Below, one piece after another: positions 33,790 through 42,781 of a stretch of DNA of 64,000 nt. The position numbers and the translations under genes were made by a program. The DNA is from Euryodendron excelsum (lineage: Eukaryota; Streptophyta; Magnoliopsida; Ericales; Pentaphylacaceae). Each line of letters starts with the position of its first letter. Positions within the stretch are counted from its first letter, which is position 1. The notes beneath the pieces were generated by a model that saw only the letters and a program-made list of their open reading frames with translations, was not told the origin of the DNA and did not search any database. The stretch is from NCBI GenBank assembly GCA_033060915.1, contig CM065387.1:39560001-39624000 (forward strand), read 5' to 3'.

Positions 33790-34496
33790 TCCAAAGGTGC
33801 TGCCTTTACTTATGCTATTCTTCTAATTATTTCTCTAAATTACTACCTTTATTTTAGAATTTCTTTTGCAAAGTCATTAAAAGTAGTAATTTATAAGAAG
33901 CAGAAAGATCACACATTCGTAGTTTTAAACCTTTGATTACGATATCAATTCAAATGGTCTTATAGGGAATTCTTTCACCGTTTCTGCTTTAAATTGCACT
34001 TTTTTAATAATATTTTTTAAGTTACTGGTTCTTAAATTCTCATTAGAAATTATTTCGAAGTTGTTGCCTTAATTTACACCATTATAAATTGTCTCCTCAA
34101 GTTACCTATTTGGAAGTTCTTACTCGTTCCTTGAATACAATTTGCTTGGAATTTCTAGTCAAACTCCTAAAAATATTCTTATATTATGCGAAACAGACAT
34201 TTCATAATTTCAAAATAATTTGTTACCATAATCGATCAGTTTATATACAACTCTATTGTTCAATTAATTTTGGAAACAAAACTTGTTTTCTTAAACATAT
34301 ATTCTCTCCTATGCATGTTTTAAAATTTCTAATTGTAAGCTATACAAATCCCGTGCGTAGCACTGGTTACCCCTAATATGCATGTATATTGGTATTGTTT
34401 TATGGAATTCAATTCATATTTGTTAACTGTTTTGTAACTTAACTTTTGATATTAAATTACGTAGAATTGAATTTTATTAGTACCTGAAGCTTGTTG
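33790..34496. other. AT-rich intergenic DNA
   Basis: Short frames only, none with a recognisable signature. It ends at the conserved upstream block of the next gene. Confidence 0.4.
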
Positions 34497-34600
34497 GGGA
34501 CCTTAAAAAACAAGAACAATGTCTTCAAAGCTGATATTCAACACTTCTTACTCTTCTCTTTGTCTCTCTCTCTGTGCTGTAGCTCTCTTGATACTTGAAA
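34497..34600 (+). promoter_or_regulatory. Conserved upstream region of the 34,601 peptide gene
   Basis: It carries GGGGACCTTAAAAAACAAGA and CAATGTCTTCAAAGCTG in the same order as upstream of the gene at 9,535. It also carries GTGCTGTAGCTCTCT, also found near the start of that gene. It supports common descent of promoter and coding sequence. A TATA box is not obvious. Confidence 0.45.
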
Positions 34601-34864
34601 ATGAGGAGAATGAGAAGAGAGAGAGAGATATTTTGCATAATAACTATGCTATTTTATGCAGTTCTATTGGCATCGCCCTACGTGGGAGCCGTGGGCATGA
34701 TAGAGTCATGTCTGCAGAAACTCGATCCTAAATGTGGAGAAAAAGCTTTCGATAAAGGACGGCTTCTCCCTTATTGTTGTAGTGTACTTATAGAACGTAA
34801 CGTGCTGTGCGGTTATATCGACATAGAAACTCTAGAAGCTTATTTTTATTATTGGTGCAAATAA
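34601..34864 (+). CDS. Secreted six-cysteine peptide, prolamin-like/ECA1 type (plus-strand paralogue)
   Basis: There are 87 codons from the ATG at 34,601 (MRRMRREREIFC). A basic start and hydrophobic run (FCIITMLFYAVLLASPYVGA) form a signal peptide. The mature peptide has C-x7-C-x13-CC-x9-C-x15-C and ends ...YYWCK. LDPKCGEKAF corresponds to ISPKCAEEGF at 9,248 and LSPKCAEEAF at 3,649. The first loop is 5-6 residues shorter than in the paralogues. The family is the prolamin-like/ECA1 group (PF05617), where four or six cysteines form disulphides in apoplastic peptides. It lies alone between a decayed FAR1-like sequence and a copia LTR. The frame is intact, so the gene may be functional. Expression is not inferable here. 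Confidence 0.7.
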   Translation: MRRMRREREIFCIITMLFYAVLLASPYVGAVGMIESCLQKLDPKCGEKAFDKGRLLPYCCSVLIERNVLCGYIDIETLEAYFYYWCK

Positions 34865-35349
34865 TTGCTACTCCCTATTCCTTTAAAATTCCACAATGGG
34901 TCACTGAAGGGGAAAAAAAATGTAAAAAAGACAAAAACAAACTACCATGTAGTCCCAGTTGCTTTTGGAAGATTTGAGACAAATATTCCAACATAAGCTA
35001 CTGATGTTTTGCTTATAAAATCAAAATTGGTGGTCTCTATCTTTACTTGTTTCTCTTTGAGTTCCAATTCAATTATTGTAGTGTTTATTTTTTTTAAGCT
35101 TAGTCATTTTTGGAACGTAAAAATGTTACTCTTATATCATTCCAGACGAGACCTGCTATTGTAGGAAACCTATTTGTACTAAAAGTTGATGGGAGCTGTC
35201 GTTGTTGGATACCTATTTAGAACCTGTTTGGAACTTGGGGGAGGGAGGGAAGGAGAGGGAATGGTAGGTGTTAGGAAAAATTGGCCATTTGTCCATTGTG
35301 ATGAAGTGTTTATTCTTCTTGTACTTAGTAAGGGTTGAGTGAATTGAAA
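34865..35349. other. Intergenic DNA between the peptide gene and a copia LTR
   Basis: No coding signal. The first ~40 bases (CCTTTAAAATTCCACAATGGG) resemble the 3' flank of the 9,248 gene. Confidence 0.4.
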
Positions 35350-36569
35350 TGTTATTGAATGCAAAACAAACTCCAAGCAAAGACAAGTGCAAGATCAAAT
35401 CAAGGCTAAAACTTCAAGTCCAAAGACCAAGGCTCAAAGTACCCAGGCAAAAGTCCAAGCAAGCACTGGTGTCCCTAGGCGTACACTGTTGCCCCCTCTC
35501 CAGCAAAGCGCGCCATCAGGTGCACCTCACACTTGCACTAGCATGTCCCCAAGTGGGCCCAACATCCTCCAAGCATGCCTCCAAGCCCGCCTTCAAGCGC
35601 ACCACCAGCGTGCCCACTCCAGAGCATCGCGCCATCAGGCACATGAGCACCGCGCACTAGCGTGCCTCAGGTTTCCCCTGCTTATCTCCAAGACCAATGT
35701 AGTGTGCCATTAGGTGTACCCAGATCAGCTTTCCAGGGTTTTGGCTACAAACTAAACAAGACATAAAGGGGTTTTTAGCCACCTTTGGAACTTGAAAAGG
35801 TTATCTTAGTTGCTTCTTTTTTTACTTTCTCATATATTCCAAGATAATGGATTTTAAAAAGGGGATTTTTGGAGATTTGATCTAATGAGCGTCTTATGTT
35901 GGATGTAAGGGAGAGGGAAAAAGGACTTCTGAGACAAACTTCTATAATTCAAGAAAAAAATAAATGTGCTGAAAAACCTCTCTCTATGACTCTCCATAGC
36001 AGCTATAACTCTCTTCCATTTTCTCTAGAGCTTCTTTAAGGTGATCCCCATGTTGAAAGAGAGACGAGAGCTTGAGTCTTTTTCATCATCTGCTAAGTAT
36101 TTGTAAAAAGTTCTAAGAAGACTCTCCACCTCATTTCCTTCATCCTATCTTAAAGAGACTATAGTCGCTTGAAGGAGTTCAAGTCGTTGATGATTCATTG
36201 AGGATTCAATGAGGCTCCAAGTGCTCATGAACAAACTCGTGGACTCGAAGAAATACAAATTGCAGATTCAAGCCTAGTGTTGAGGGTTCAACAAGTATAA
36301 AGAACTGTAAGATCTTTTATACTATTTATTCATATTATAGTTCTTTGTTGGAGCTAGACAAGATCCTATGGTTTTCTCCCACAAGGGTTTTCACACTAAA
36401 AATCTCTTGTGTTGATGCTTGCTTGGTTGATGTTGTGTTGTGAATTGCCATATATTTCCATGTGTTAAAACTATGGAAAAAAATGGCTAGAGACCTTTTC
36501 AACCCCCCCGCCCCCCCAAGGTTCATACATGGCGGTTTAATCCACAAAACAAGAACACTTGTTTACTCA
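35350..36569 (+). repeat. Ty1/copia LTR (5' LTR of a SIRE/Maximus-like element, putative)
   Basis: It runs from TGTTATTGAATGC to TTTACTCA, directly before a tRNA-iMet-type PBS. The 3' part (TTCTTTGTTGGAGCTAG..GATCCTATGG.TTTTCTCCCACAAGGGTTTTCAC) resembles the ends of plant copia LTRs of the SIRE/Maximus type. The 5' third contains a motif GCGCCATCAGG.. three times (about 35,508, 35,628 and 35,703, the last decayed) in GC-rich surroundings. Reading frames at 35,349-35,713 fall within the LTR and are not genes. The left border is approximate, and no 3' LTR is seen in the window. Confidence 0.65.
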
Positions 36570-36571
36570 AT

Positions 36572-36583
36572 TGGTATTTGAGC
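36572..36583 (+). other. Primer binding site, tRNA-iMet type (degenerate)
   Basis: TGGTATTTGAGC, followed by AGGA, compares with the copia consensus TGGTATCAGAGC (three central differences). It sits two bases after the LTR end and 70 bp before the gag ATG. Confidence 0.65.
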
Positions 36584-36652
36584 AGGACACTCTTAAAATT
36601 GTTTTTCAAAAACTATTTTTCTTGAGTGAGGTCCTAAAGTGTTCTTGGTAAC

Positions 36653-36689
36653 ATGGATGGTCCTAAAGAGGGTGGCTCAACTGTTAGAC
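36653..36689 (+). pseudogene. copia gag, first 12 codons, interrupted by an Athila derivative
   Basis: An ATG at 36,653 begins MDGPKEGGSTVR, the usual start of SIRE-type copia gag. After 12 codons the frame is broken by an insertion at 36,690 flanked by TAGAC on both sides. The remainder of the gag resumes at 40,952 in the matching frame. Confidence 0.8.
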
Positions 36690-37826
36690 TGATTCCACTC
36701 TAAAAGTGTAATCTTTATCCCCTAATTAAGTGTTTGTTAGCCTCTATATGGGTACGTATTAGAATAGATTTTTAGCAATAAACAGATTTAAAGTGATTTT
36801 TCATATGTATTGTAGGTTTTTGTTGATAAAATGGTGAAAGAAAGGGCTTAAAGAGAAGAAGTCCGTCTGGATGGACCATTCGGACGCTTAAACCGTTCAG
36901 ACGGTACGTTCGGATGGGCAAATGACCGTTCGGACGCCTAGACCGTTCGGACGCCCCGTGCAGACGGGCGAATTACCGTTCGGACGGTACGACGGAGATT
37001 GGAGTTCCAGAGTCTATATTTCCTGTCCAAAGCCGTTCCAGAGTTGATATTTCCCGTCTAAAGCCGTTCCAGAGTCGTCTTTTTCCGTTCGAAGAATTAC
37101 AGAGCCGAGTTTCCTCATCCGAAGACCGTCTGAATGGTGAAATAACCATCTGAACGGTTATGGCACCGTTCGGACGGTGCATCTGGACGTATATCGGACG
37201 CATTTAGGATGCACTTCGGATGATGAGCGCAGATTTGCCCTACAACCCAGCAGTCGAAGAAAAAATAGGAATAAGTTAGATTTTAGGGAAAAAGCTGCTG
37301 GTAGAGAGGGAGAATAGGGGAAAATCATGTGTTTTGCTTAGATTTACTTTACTTTGTTGTATTTAGGGCTTTGGGAAGTATTTAAATAGATTTCTTAGGT
37401 TGATTTAGTGTAATCTTTCACATTTTCTATATTTCAATATATATTCATTTTTTATTTAAAGTCAAGATGTGGTCTCTACACTTTGGAAAGCTCTCAACCA
37501 TGGATTCTTCAAGCTAAACTCATTGTTTGGGAGCAAATGTAAAGATCTACTAAGGAATGCATGGAAAATGAAAGGGGAGTTCTTGAATCTTGTTGAATAT
37601 CTATTTTGCTTATTTTTCTCTAATTATATTGGAATTAATTGTTGTAGAAATCTTAGATCTACAATCATAGTTAATAACATGTGATTTATTTCTAAAGAAC
37701 CCATAAACTGTGATAAAACTTAATTCCAAAATAATTAGAGATCCATAAAATTTCAAAGCTAAACTTTCCGAATCAAGGGCCTTTGGACGGTTCTTGATTT
37801 GAGTTAACCCAAACTCCCCCTTTCAA
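36690..37826 (+). repeat. 5' LTR remnant of the nested Athila derivative
   Basis: The first bases form an inverted repeat (GATTCCACT-ctaaa-AGTGTAATC). It contains an array of CCGTTCGGACGG-type palindromes (36,861-37,200). It then contains four ~31-bp tandem units with GTTCCAGAGT (37,004-37,127). A TATTTAAATA TATA-like motif is near 37,379. It joins leader-type sequence at 37,827 without reaching the LTR end. Confidence 0.8.
36861..37200 (+). promoter_or_regulatory. CCGTTCGGACGG palindrome array in LTR U3
   Basis: Roughly ten full or partial copies of ACCGTTCGGACGGT (arms ACCGT/ACGGT) in both spacings and with single-base decay lie within 340 bp of the LTR. This is the same position as the GATCGATCG array in the other subfamily, but the core sequence is unrelated. 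The role is inferred to be regulatory or structural. Confidence 0.65.
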
Positions 37827-40209
37827 TAGTTTCTTTTGTTTGATTAACTAGTAGCATTGCATATTGTTAGGAGCATTAGAGGAGTTAGGTTAGTGTGCGC
37901 TTTATTTGCTAATCGGTGGTATTTTAGCATGTGGAGTGGGAGATTGGAGTTGAAAAGTCGTTGTCCGGTAAAAAGAAAAAGCCGTTGTCCAGCATATATA
38001 TATTGTTTGTGTATGATGTGTTGACTAGGATTGAGGCATACTATTTGTGTATCACATTTGCATGTCCCATTGGGCACGAATTGACAATAGACGCCTTTTA
38101 CGAGTTGACCCACCATCACCGGCTAACACACCTTCTCCCGAAATTTCATTAGTGGTCGACCTAGGTGCACCTCCTACGGATGACCAAAATCCTGCAGTTA
38201 GACTACCTAATGATGCTCCACCCAATCCAAATATCTTGCCAAACCCACCGATGGGTGGATTGCCACAACACCCTCCTTTACATCCGGCCCATGGTTTAGG
38301 GGGTGAGAATATGGAAAATGCGAGCAACCATGGGGACATGGGGGCTCCCCAATTTTGAATAAGGGATTTCTTGAACCCACCGCAGCAAGCACCGAGTTCT
38401 TGCCTTGTTATTCCGCCCTACTATGCCGCTTTGAACATAAGGCTGCGTATGATGCAATTGCTTCCTCAATTCCACGGAGTTGATTCGGAAAGGCCTTATG
38501 CCTTCATCAAGGAATTTGAGGATGCATGCTCCTTAGTGATGGACAACTCGTGTCCACGGGAAATCTTTTTTCTTAAAGTCTTTCCATTTTGTTTAAAGGA
38601 CACTGCCAAGACGTGGTTCAATTCTTTGAGACCACTTTCCATCCACTCTCGGCAAACTCTTCAAGGAGAGTTTTTGAAAAAAATTTCCCGAAAAATAGAA
38701 CGAAGGCGCTTAGACGCCGAATCTCACAATTTTCTCTAATGTTGGGATAATCATTTTTTAAGTGTTGGGAGCGATTTAAAGAGCTTTTAGTTTCTTGTCC
38801 ACCCCATGGCTTTACCGAATGGCACATTATCAACATCTTTTACTCTTCGTTAACGCCCCAACTCAAGCAATTCGTTGAGACTATGTGCGCAGGAACATTT
38901 ATGGATAAGCAACCTCATGAAGCTTATTCATATTTTGATTACTTAGCTAATTTGGCTCGCGATTGGGCGACTACCGGGACCCAAAATCCCGAAGGTAGAC
39001 TAAACACGCAAGGGGCGGAATATCAACTGAAAGAAGTTGATGATATGAATGCTAGGCTTGCCATTTTGGCGAGAAAGTTTGAGGCTCTAGAGTTTAAGAA
39101 TGTAAGTTCGGTGGGGAGTGAAGAGCCTAAGGGAATGTGTTGTGCTGTTTGTGAGACCAAAGAGCATGACACCACGTCATGCCCGGTTATCTCGGAGATT
39201 AAGGAAGCCTTGGATGGCCAAGCCTTGCATGGCCAAGCCAATGCTATTGGGCAATACAATCGAGGTGGGGGAAACCCCTACTCCAATACTTATAACCCGG
39301 GATGGAGGGATCATCCTAATTTTGGATGGGGCAATGAGGGGACTTCAAATCCCCAAGCTTATCAAGGAGGTTATAATAACCCTCAATCTTATCAAGCTCC
39401 TCCTTCACAATTGCACCCACAACATTACCAACCTCCACCGGCCACATCATTTCCTACCCACCCTAAACCATTCCAACCTCCACCTCAAGCTCAACCCAAC
39501 ACATACCACCCCCCACATCGAAAGCCGTTGGAGGATACTCTCCAACAATTCATCCAAACCTAAGGGGGGTAAACTCACGGGTCGACAAAACTTTAGATGA
39601 CATCAAGAGTCAATTGACTCTTCTTACTCAAGCGTTGACCCTTACTGAGAAGGGTAAGTTGCCTGCACAACCTCAACCCAATCCTTCTAGGCAAGTCCAT
39701 TCTACCGAAACCTTGGCCCAACCATCAATTAGCCATGAGAATGTTTCGGCCATTACCACTTTGAGGAGTGGTAAAGCCATTGACAAGACCATCCTTCCTA
39801 GGGTCCCTAAGGGTGGGGTAAAAATGTCTAAGGTAGATGAGGGGTCGGGCGTTAATGAGGAAGAGTCTAGAAAAGGAAAAGGGGTTGAGAGAGTACCAAG
39901 TGAGAAGGAGGAGGGGAGTGAGAAAGAAAAAAATGAGAGAGAAAAGAAAGAGGAAGGGAATTGTGAGAAGAAAGAGCCGAGTGGGTCCATGCCCAATGGT
40001 GAGGAAGTTTTGAGAGAGGAACGTGAGATCTTGGCACACGCTTCATTTCCTCACCGGTTAGTTAAACCCAAGAATCAATTAAGTTCGAAGATTTATGACA
40101 CTTTCAAGCAAGTCAAAATAAATCTACCACTCCTTGAAGCCATTAAACAAGTTCCCTCTTATGCTAAATTCCTTAAGGATTTATGTACTGTTAAGAGGAG
40201 ATTAAATGT
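37827..40209 (+). pseudogene. Athila-like leader and gag (second copy), truncated at protease
   Basis: The leader (37,827-38,050) matches 15,424-15,660. The gag core LPQFHGVDSERPYAFIKEF, FCLKDTAKTWFNSL, FKCWERFKELL, FVETMCAGTF (38,450-38,910) is followed by a Cys-rich CCAVCETKEHDTTSC segment and a Pro/Gln-rich tract (39,340-39,520). A Lys/Glu-rich region and KDLCTVKRRLNV (about 40,170-40,209) follow, where the LTR is joined. The frame is broken by a TGA at 38,356, a frameshift near 38,690, a TAA near 38,748 and a frameshift near 39,560. Comparison with the copy at 15,668 identifies the stops there as secondary changes. Confidence 0.88.
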
Positions 40210-40946
40210 GAGCAAATGTGAAGATCTACCAAGGAATGCATGGAAAATGAAAAGGGGAGTTCTTGAATCTTGTTGAATATCTATTTTGCTTATTTTTCTC
40301 TAATTATATTGGAATTAAGTATTGTAGAAATCTTAGATCTATAATCATAGTTAATAACATGTGATTTATTTCTAAAGAACCCATAAATTGTGATAAAACT
40401 TAATTCCAAAATAATTAGAGATCCATAAAATTTCAAAGCTAAACTTTCCGAATCAAGGGCTTTTGGACGGTTCTTGATTTGAGTTAACCCAAACTCCCCC
40501 TTTCAAATTCCGTACTAGAATTGGTAGATTGGAACATTTGAACCCAAACCCCCTTTTTAATCAAGTTAAATCTCTACTTGTGCTCATTTGGAATTCCGGT
40601 TAAATTAACAGTTAATTTAGGTATAAGTGTGGTTGTTGTAGTAGAATGTTCATGATTGTCAATTTACTTTAGCTAGAATCAAGTTGTAGGTTTCAATTTC
40701 ATTTGAAATGTTTGCCTAGTTGCTAGTAAACCAAACCCTCAAACACCAAAAGATTTTTGGTCAATTTTAGCTAACATAGCAATCGATTTCACCCTTGGTT
40801 TGCGGTTGCAATTTGAATACGTTTCTAAACTTTACTCGTTTCTATTGCTAAATTGGCACAGGTCTCATGGGAGAACACGATAGTGGGAATACCCCCACTT
40901 AAACTACAAGTACCTCCATCGCGGTGAGCGTGGAAAGGATGAGTCA
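40210..40946 (+). repeat. 3' LTR remnant of the nested Athila derivative
   Basis: It starts within the LTR (GAGCAAATGT) and includes the true LTR 3' end. The terminal 90 bp (TGGGAGAACACGA..CTACAAGTACCTCC) are alignable with the end of the 13,694 LTR (TGGGAGAGAACGA..CTACAAGCGCGACC). The final GTCA is shared between the subfamilies. Confidence 0.82.
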
Positions 40947-40951
40947 TAGAC

Positions 40952-42150
40952 CTCCATTGTTTGATGGCTCAAACTCCCCTTATTGAAAGACTAGAATGCA
41001 TGCCTTCCTAAAGTCTATAGATGACAGAGTGTGTCTTAGTGTTTTACAAGGTTGGACAGCTCCAACCAAACTTGTTGAAAATATGGTGTTTCCTAAACTT
41101 GTTTCTAAAGGGGATGAAATTGAGCTAAAAGAGAGTGGTTGGAATAGTTAGGCTATAAATGTCATCTTTAATAGTGTCACACTTGAAGAGTTTCGACGCA
41201 TGTCAATGTGTGAAATTGCTAAAGCAGGTTGGGATATACTAGAGATCACTTACAAAGGCACAAGTGCCATTAAAGTCTCAAAACTTCAAAGGCTAACAAC
41301 AACTTTTGAAACTCTCCGAATGGAGGACAATGAATCCTTTGATGCATTTTATATCAAACTGAGTGACATAATAAACTCCAGCTATAATCTTGGAGAGAAA
41401 ATTTCTGACTCCAAAATTGTTAAAAAAAATTTTGAGATCTCTTCCAAAACAATTTCAGCTTAAAGTCATTGCTATTGAATAGAGCAAGGATGTTGATGCT
41501 CTCAAAGTTAAGGAGCTTGTTAGCTCATTTCAAACCTACAAAGTGAATTTGAAACAAAACAAAAGGACAAACAAGAGCATGGCTCTCAAGTCTGTTAAGG
41601 AAGGCCCTGGGAACACTAGTGAGGAAGAACATGAGTTTGACCAAGCTGAGATAGCCTTGTTTGCTAAAAAGTTTAGGAATTTCCTTAGAAATAGGACAAA
41701 CAATGGCTTTACGGCTGGTAAGAAAAACCAAGTTAAGTTGGAGACCAAACCAAAGCCCTTCCAAATCCATGATAATAAAGCCTTCAAGTCTTAGCAATCC
41801 AAAACCATTCAATGTTATGAATGTCAAGGAGTTGGTCACATTACCCAAGAGTGCCCAAACAAGGAAAAAAAAAAAGGACCAGAGTGATGACTCTCACTTG
41901 GGATGACACTATCTTGGATGAGTTTAAGGAATCTTCTTCTGAGGAAGAAGCTTGTAATTTTACAGCTTTTGTTTCATCTGTGCATGAATCTACTAAATCC
42001 TCTTCTTCTTCTCAGGTTTCAGTTGAAGATGTTTTAGAAACTAATATTGAATAGGAAAGAGAAGATAGCTCAAGTGACTCTGAAAATGAAAACTCAAATA
42101 TTCATTAAGCACACAATGAGGTGTATGATGAATGTATGAAACAATTTTGA
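40952..42150 (+). pseudogene. Ty1/copia gag continued (UBN2-type gag with CCHC zinc knuckle)
   Basis: It resumes the copia gag after the nested insertion: PPLFDGSN, RMHAFLKSIDDRV, then the gag_pre/UBN2-type region (IAKAGWDILEITYKGTSAIK, KLQRLTTTFETLRM, FDAFYIKLSDIINSSYNLGE, 41,210-41,400). A knuckle CYECQGVGHITQEC follows at about 41,815-41,856, then an acidic/Ser-rich tail (SSSSSQVSVEDV). Stops at about 40,984, 41,151, 41,461, 41,792 and 42,052 and frame changes near 41,425 and 41,870 disable it. No copia protease, integrase or RT follows, because the sequence changes to CACTA-type DNA by about 42,330. Confidence 0.85.
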
Positions 42151-42277
42151 AAATCCATTTATCAATTACATTTCAGATGTCTATTAACTTATAAATGTTA
42201 GATGTCTATCACTCTGCAATTCCAAATTATAAGAGAATTAGTTTGTAATAGTTTTTATTTCCTTTCATTCATACATG

Positions 42278-42321
42278 TATATTTTAATTAACTCATGACT
42301 GCATGAGTTAATTAAAATATA
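42278..42321. repeat. 20-bp perfect inverted repeat with 4-base loop
   Basis: TATATTTTAATTAACTCATG (42,278-42,297) and its exact complement (42,302-42,321) are separated by ACTG. It lies between the end of copia gag and the first CACTA-like sequence. It may be a terminal or subterminal structure or a small foldback. No flanking duplication was recognised. Confidence 0.85.
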
Positions 42322-42781
42322 AGCATATAACCTTAGACCCGTTCAAGAATCGTCTATGTAGTTTTTGGATTCAACTGCGATGAGATGGTTCTTGAATTGT
42401 CCAGTTTTGGACAGTTCGGGACTGCATAAATCTATATAGTAGTTAGTAGCTCCCTGCTTAAATTGTTCTTCTTTGATGGAGATTCTGTGTGGCAAACTCC
42501 GTGTTCTCTGGGTACATACGGGATGCGGTGTATAGTAATACACTTCGTCTACGTCGTGTACTTGGAGAACTGCGGGGAGATGCTGTCGGATTTTCCTAAA
42601 AGACGGACAGAGCAGTTTGTGCTACTTTCTACGATATAGATTATGCATTCCTGAATGGGATAGGACCACCTACCTGTTAGAGAGGAGTTGGATGGATAGG
42701 TTTCACGTTCTATGCACATGCAGATTGATATTTTATCTATGGTGGCTAATTAGTAATGTTTATGTGGACATGTACAGAACG

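Larger units (their letters stand above)
36690..40946 (+). mobile_element. Deleted Athila-like derivative nested in copia gag (TSD TAGAC)
   Basis: It begins TGATTCCACTC and ends GATGAGTCA, flanked by TAGAC at 36,685-36,689 and 40,947-40,951. It consists of a 5' LTR remnant (36,690-37,826), internal gag sequence (37,827-40,209) and a 3' LTR remnant (40,210-40,946). The two LTR remnants share only ~296 bp (37,531-37,826 and 40,210-40,506, about 97% identical by eye). PBS, the rest of pol, the env-like ORF and the PPT are absent. It therefore has two internal deletions, one from LTR into leader and one from protease start into the 3' LTR. It belongs to a different Athila subfamily from the element at 13,694. 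Confidence 0.9.

Noticed and set aside
35349..35713. Two overlapping ~100-codon frames
   Set aside because: They fall inside the copia LTR in GC-rich repeat sequence, with no domain in either frame.
38052..38339. 95-codon Gly-rich minus-strand frame, and similar minus-strand frames over gag/pol and CACTA genes
   Set aside because: Antisense shadows of recognised plus-strand coding regions.
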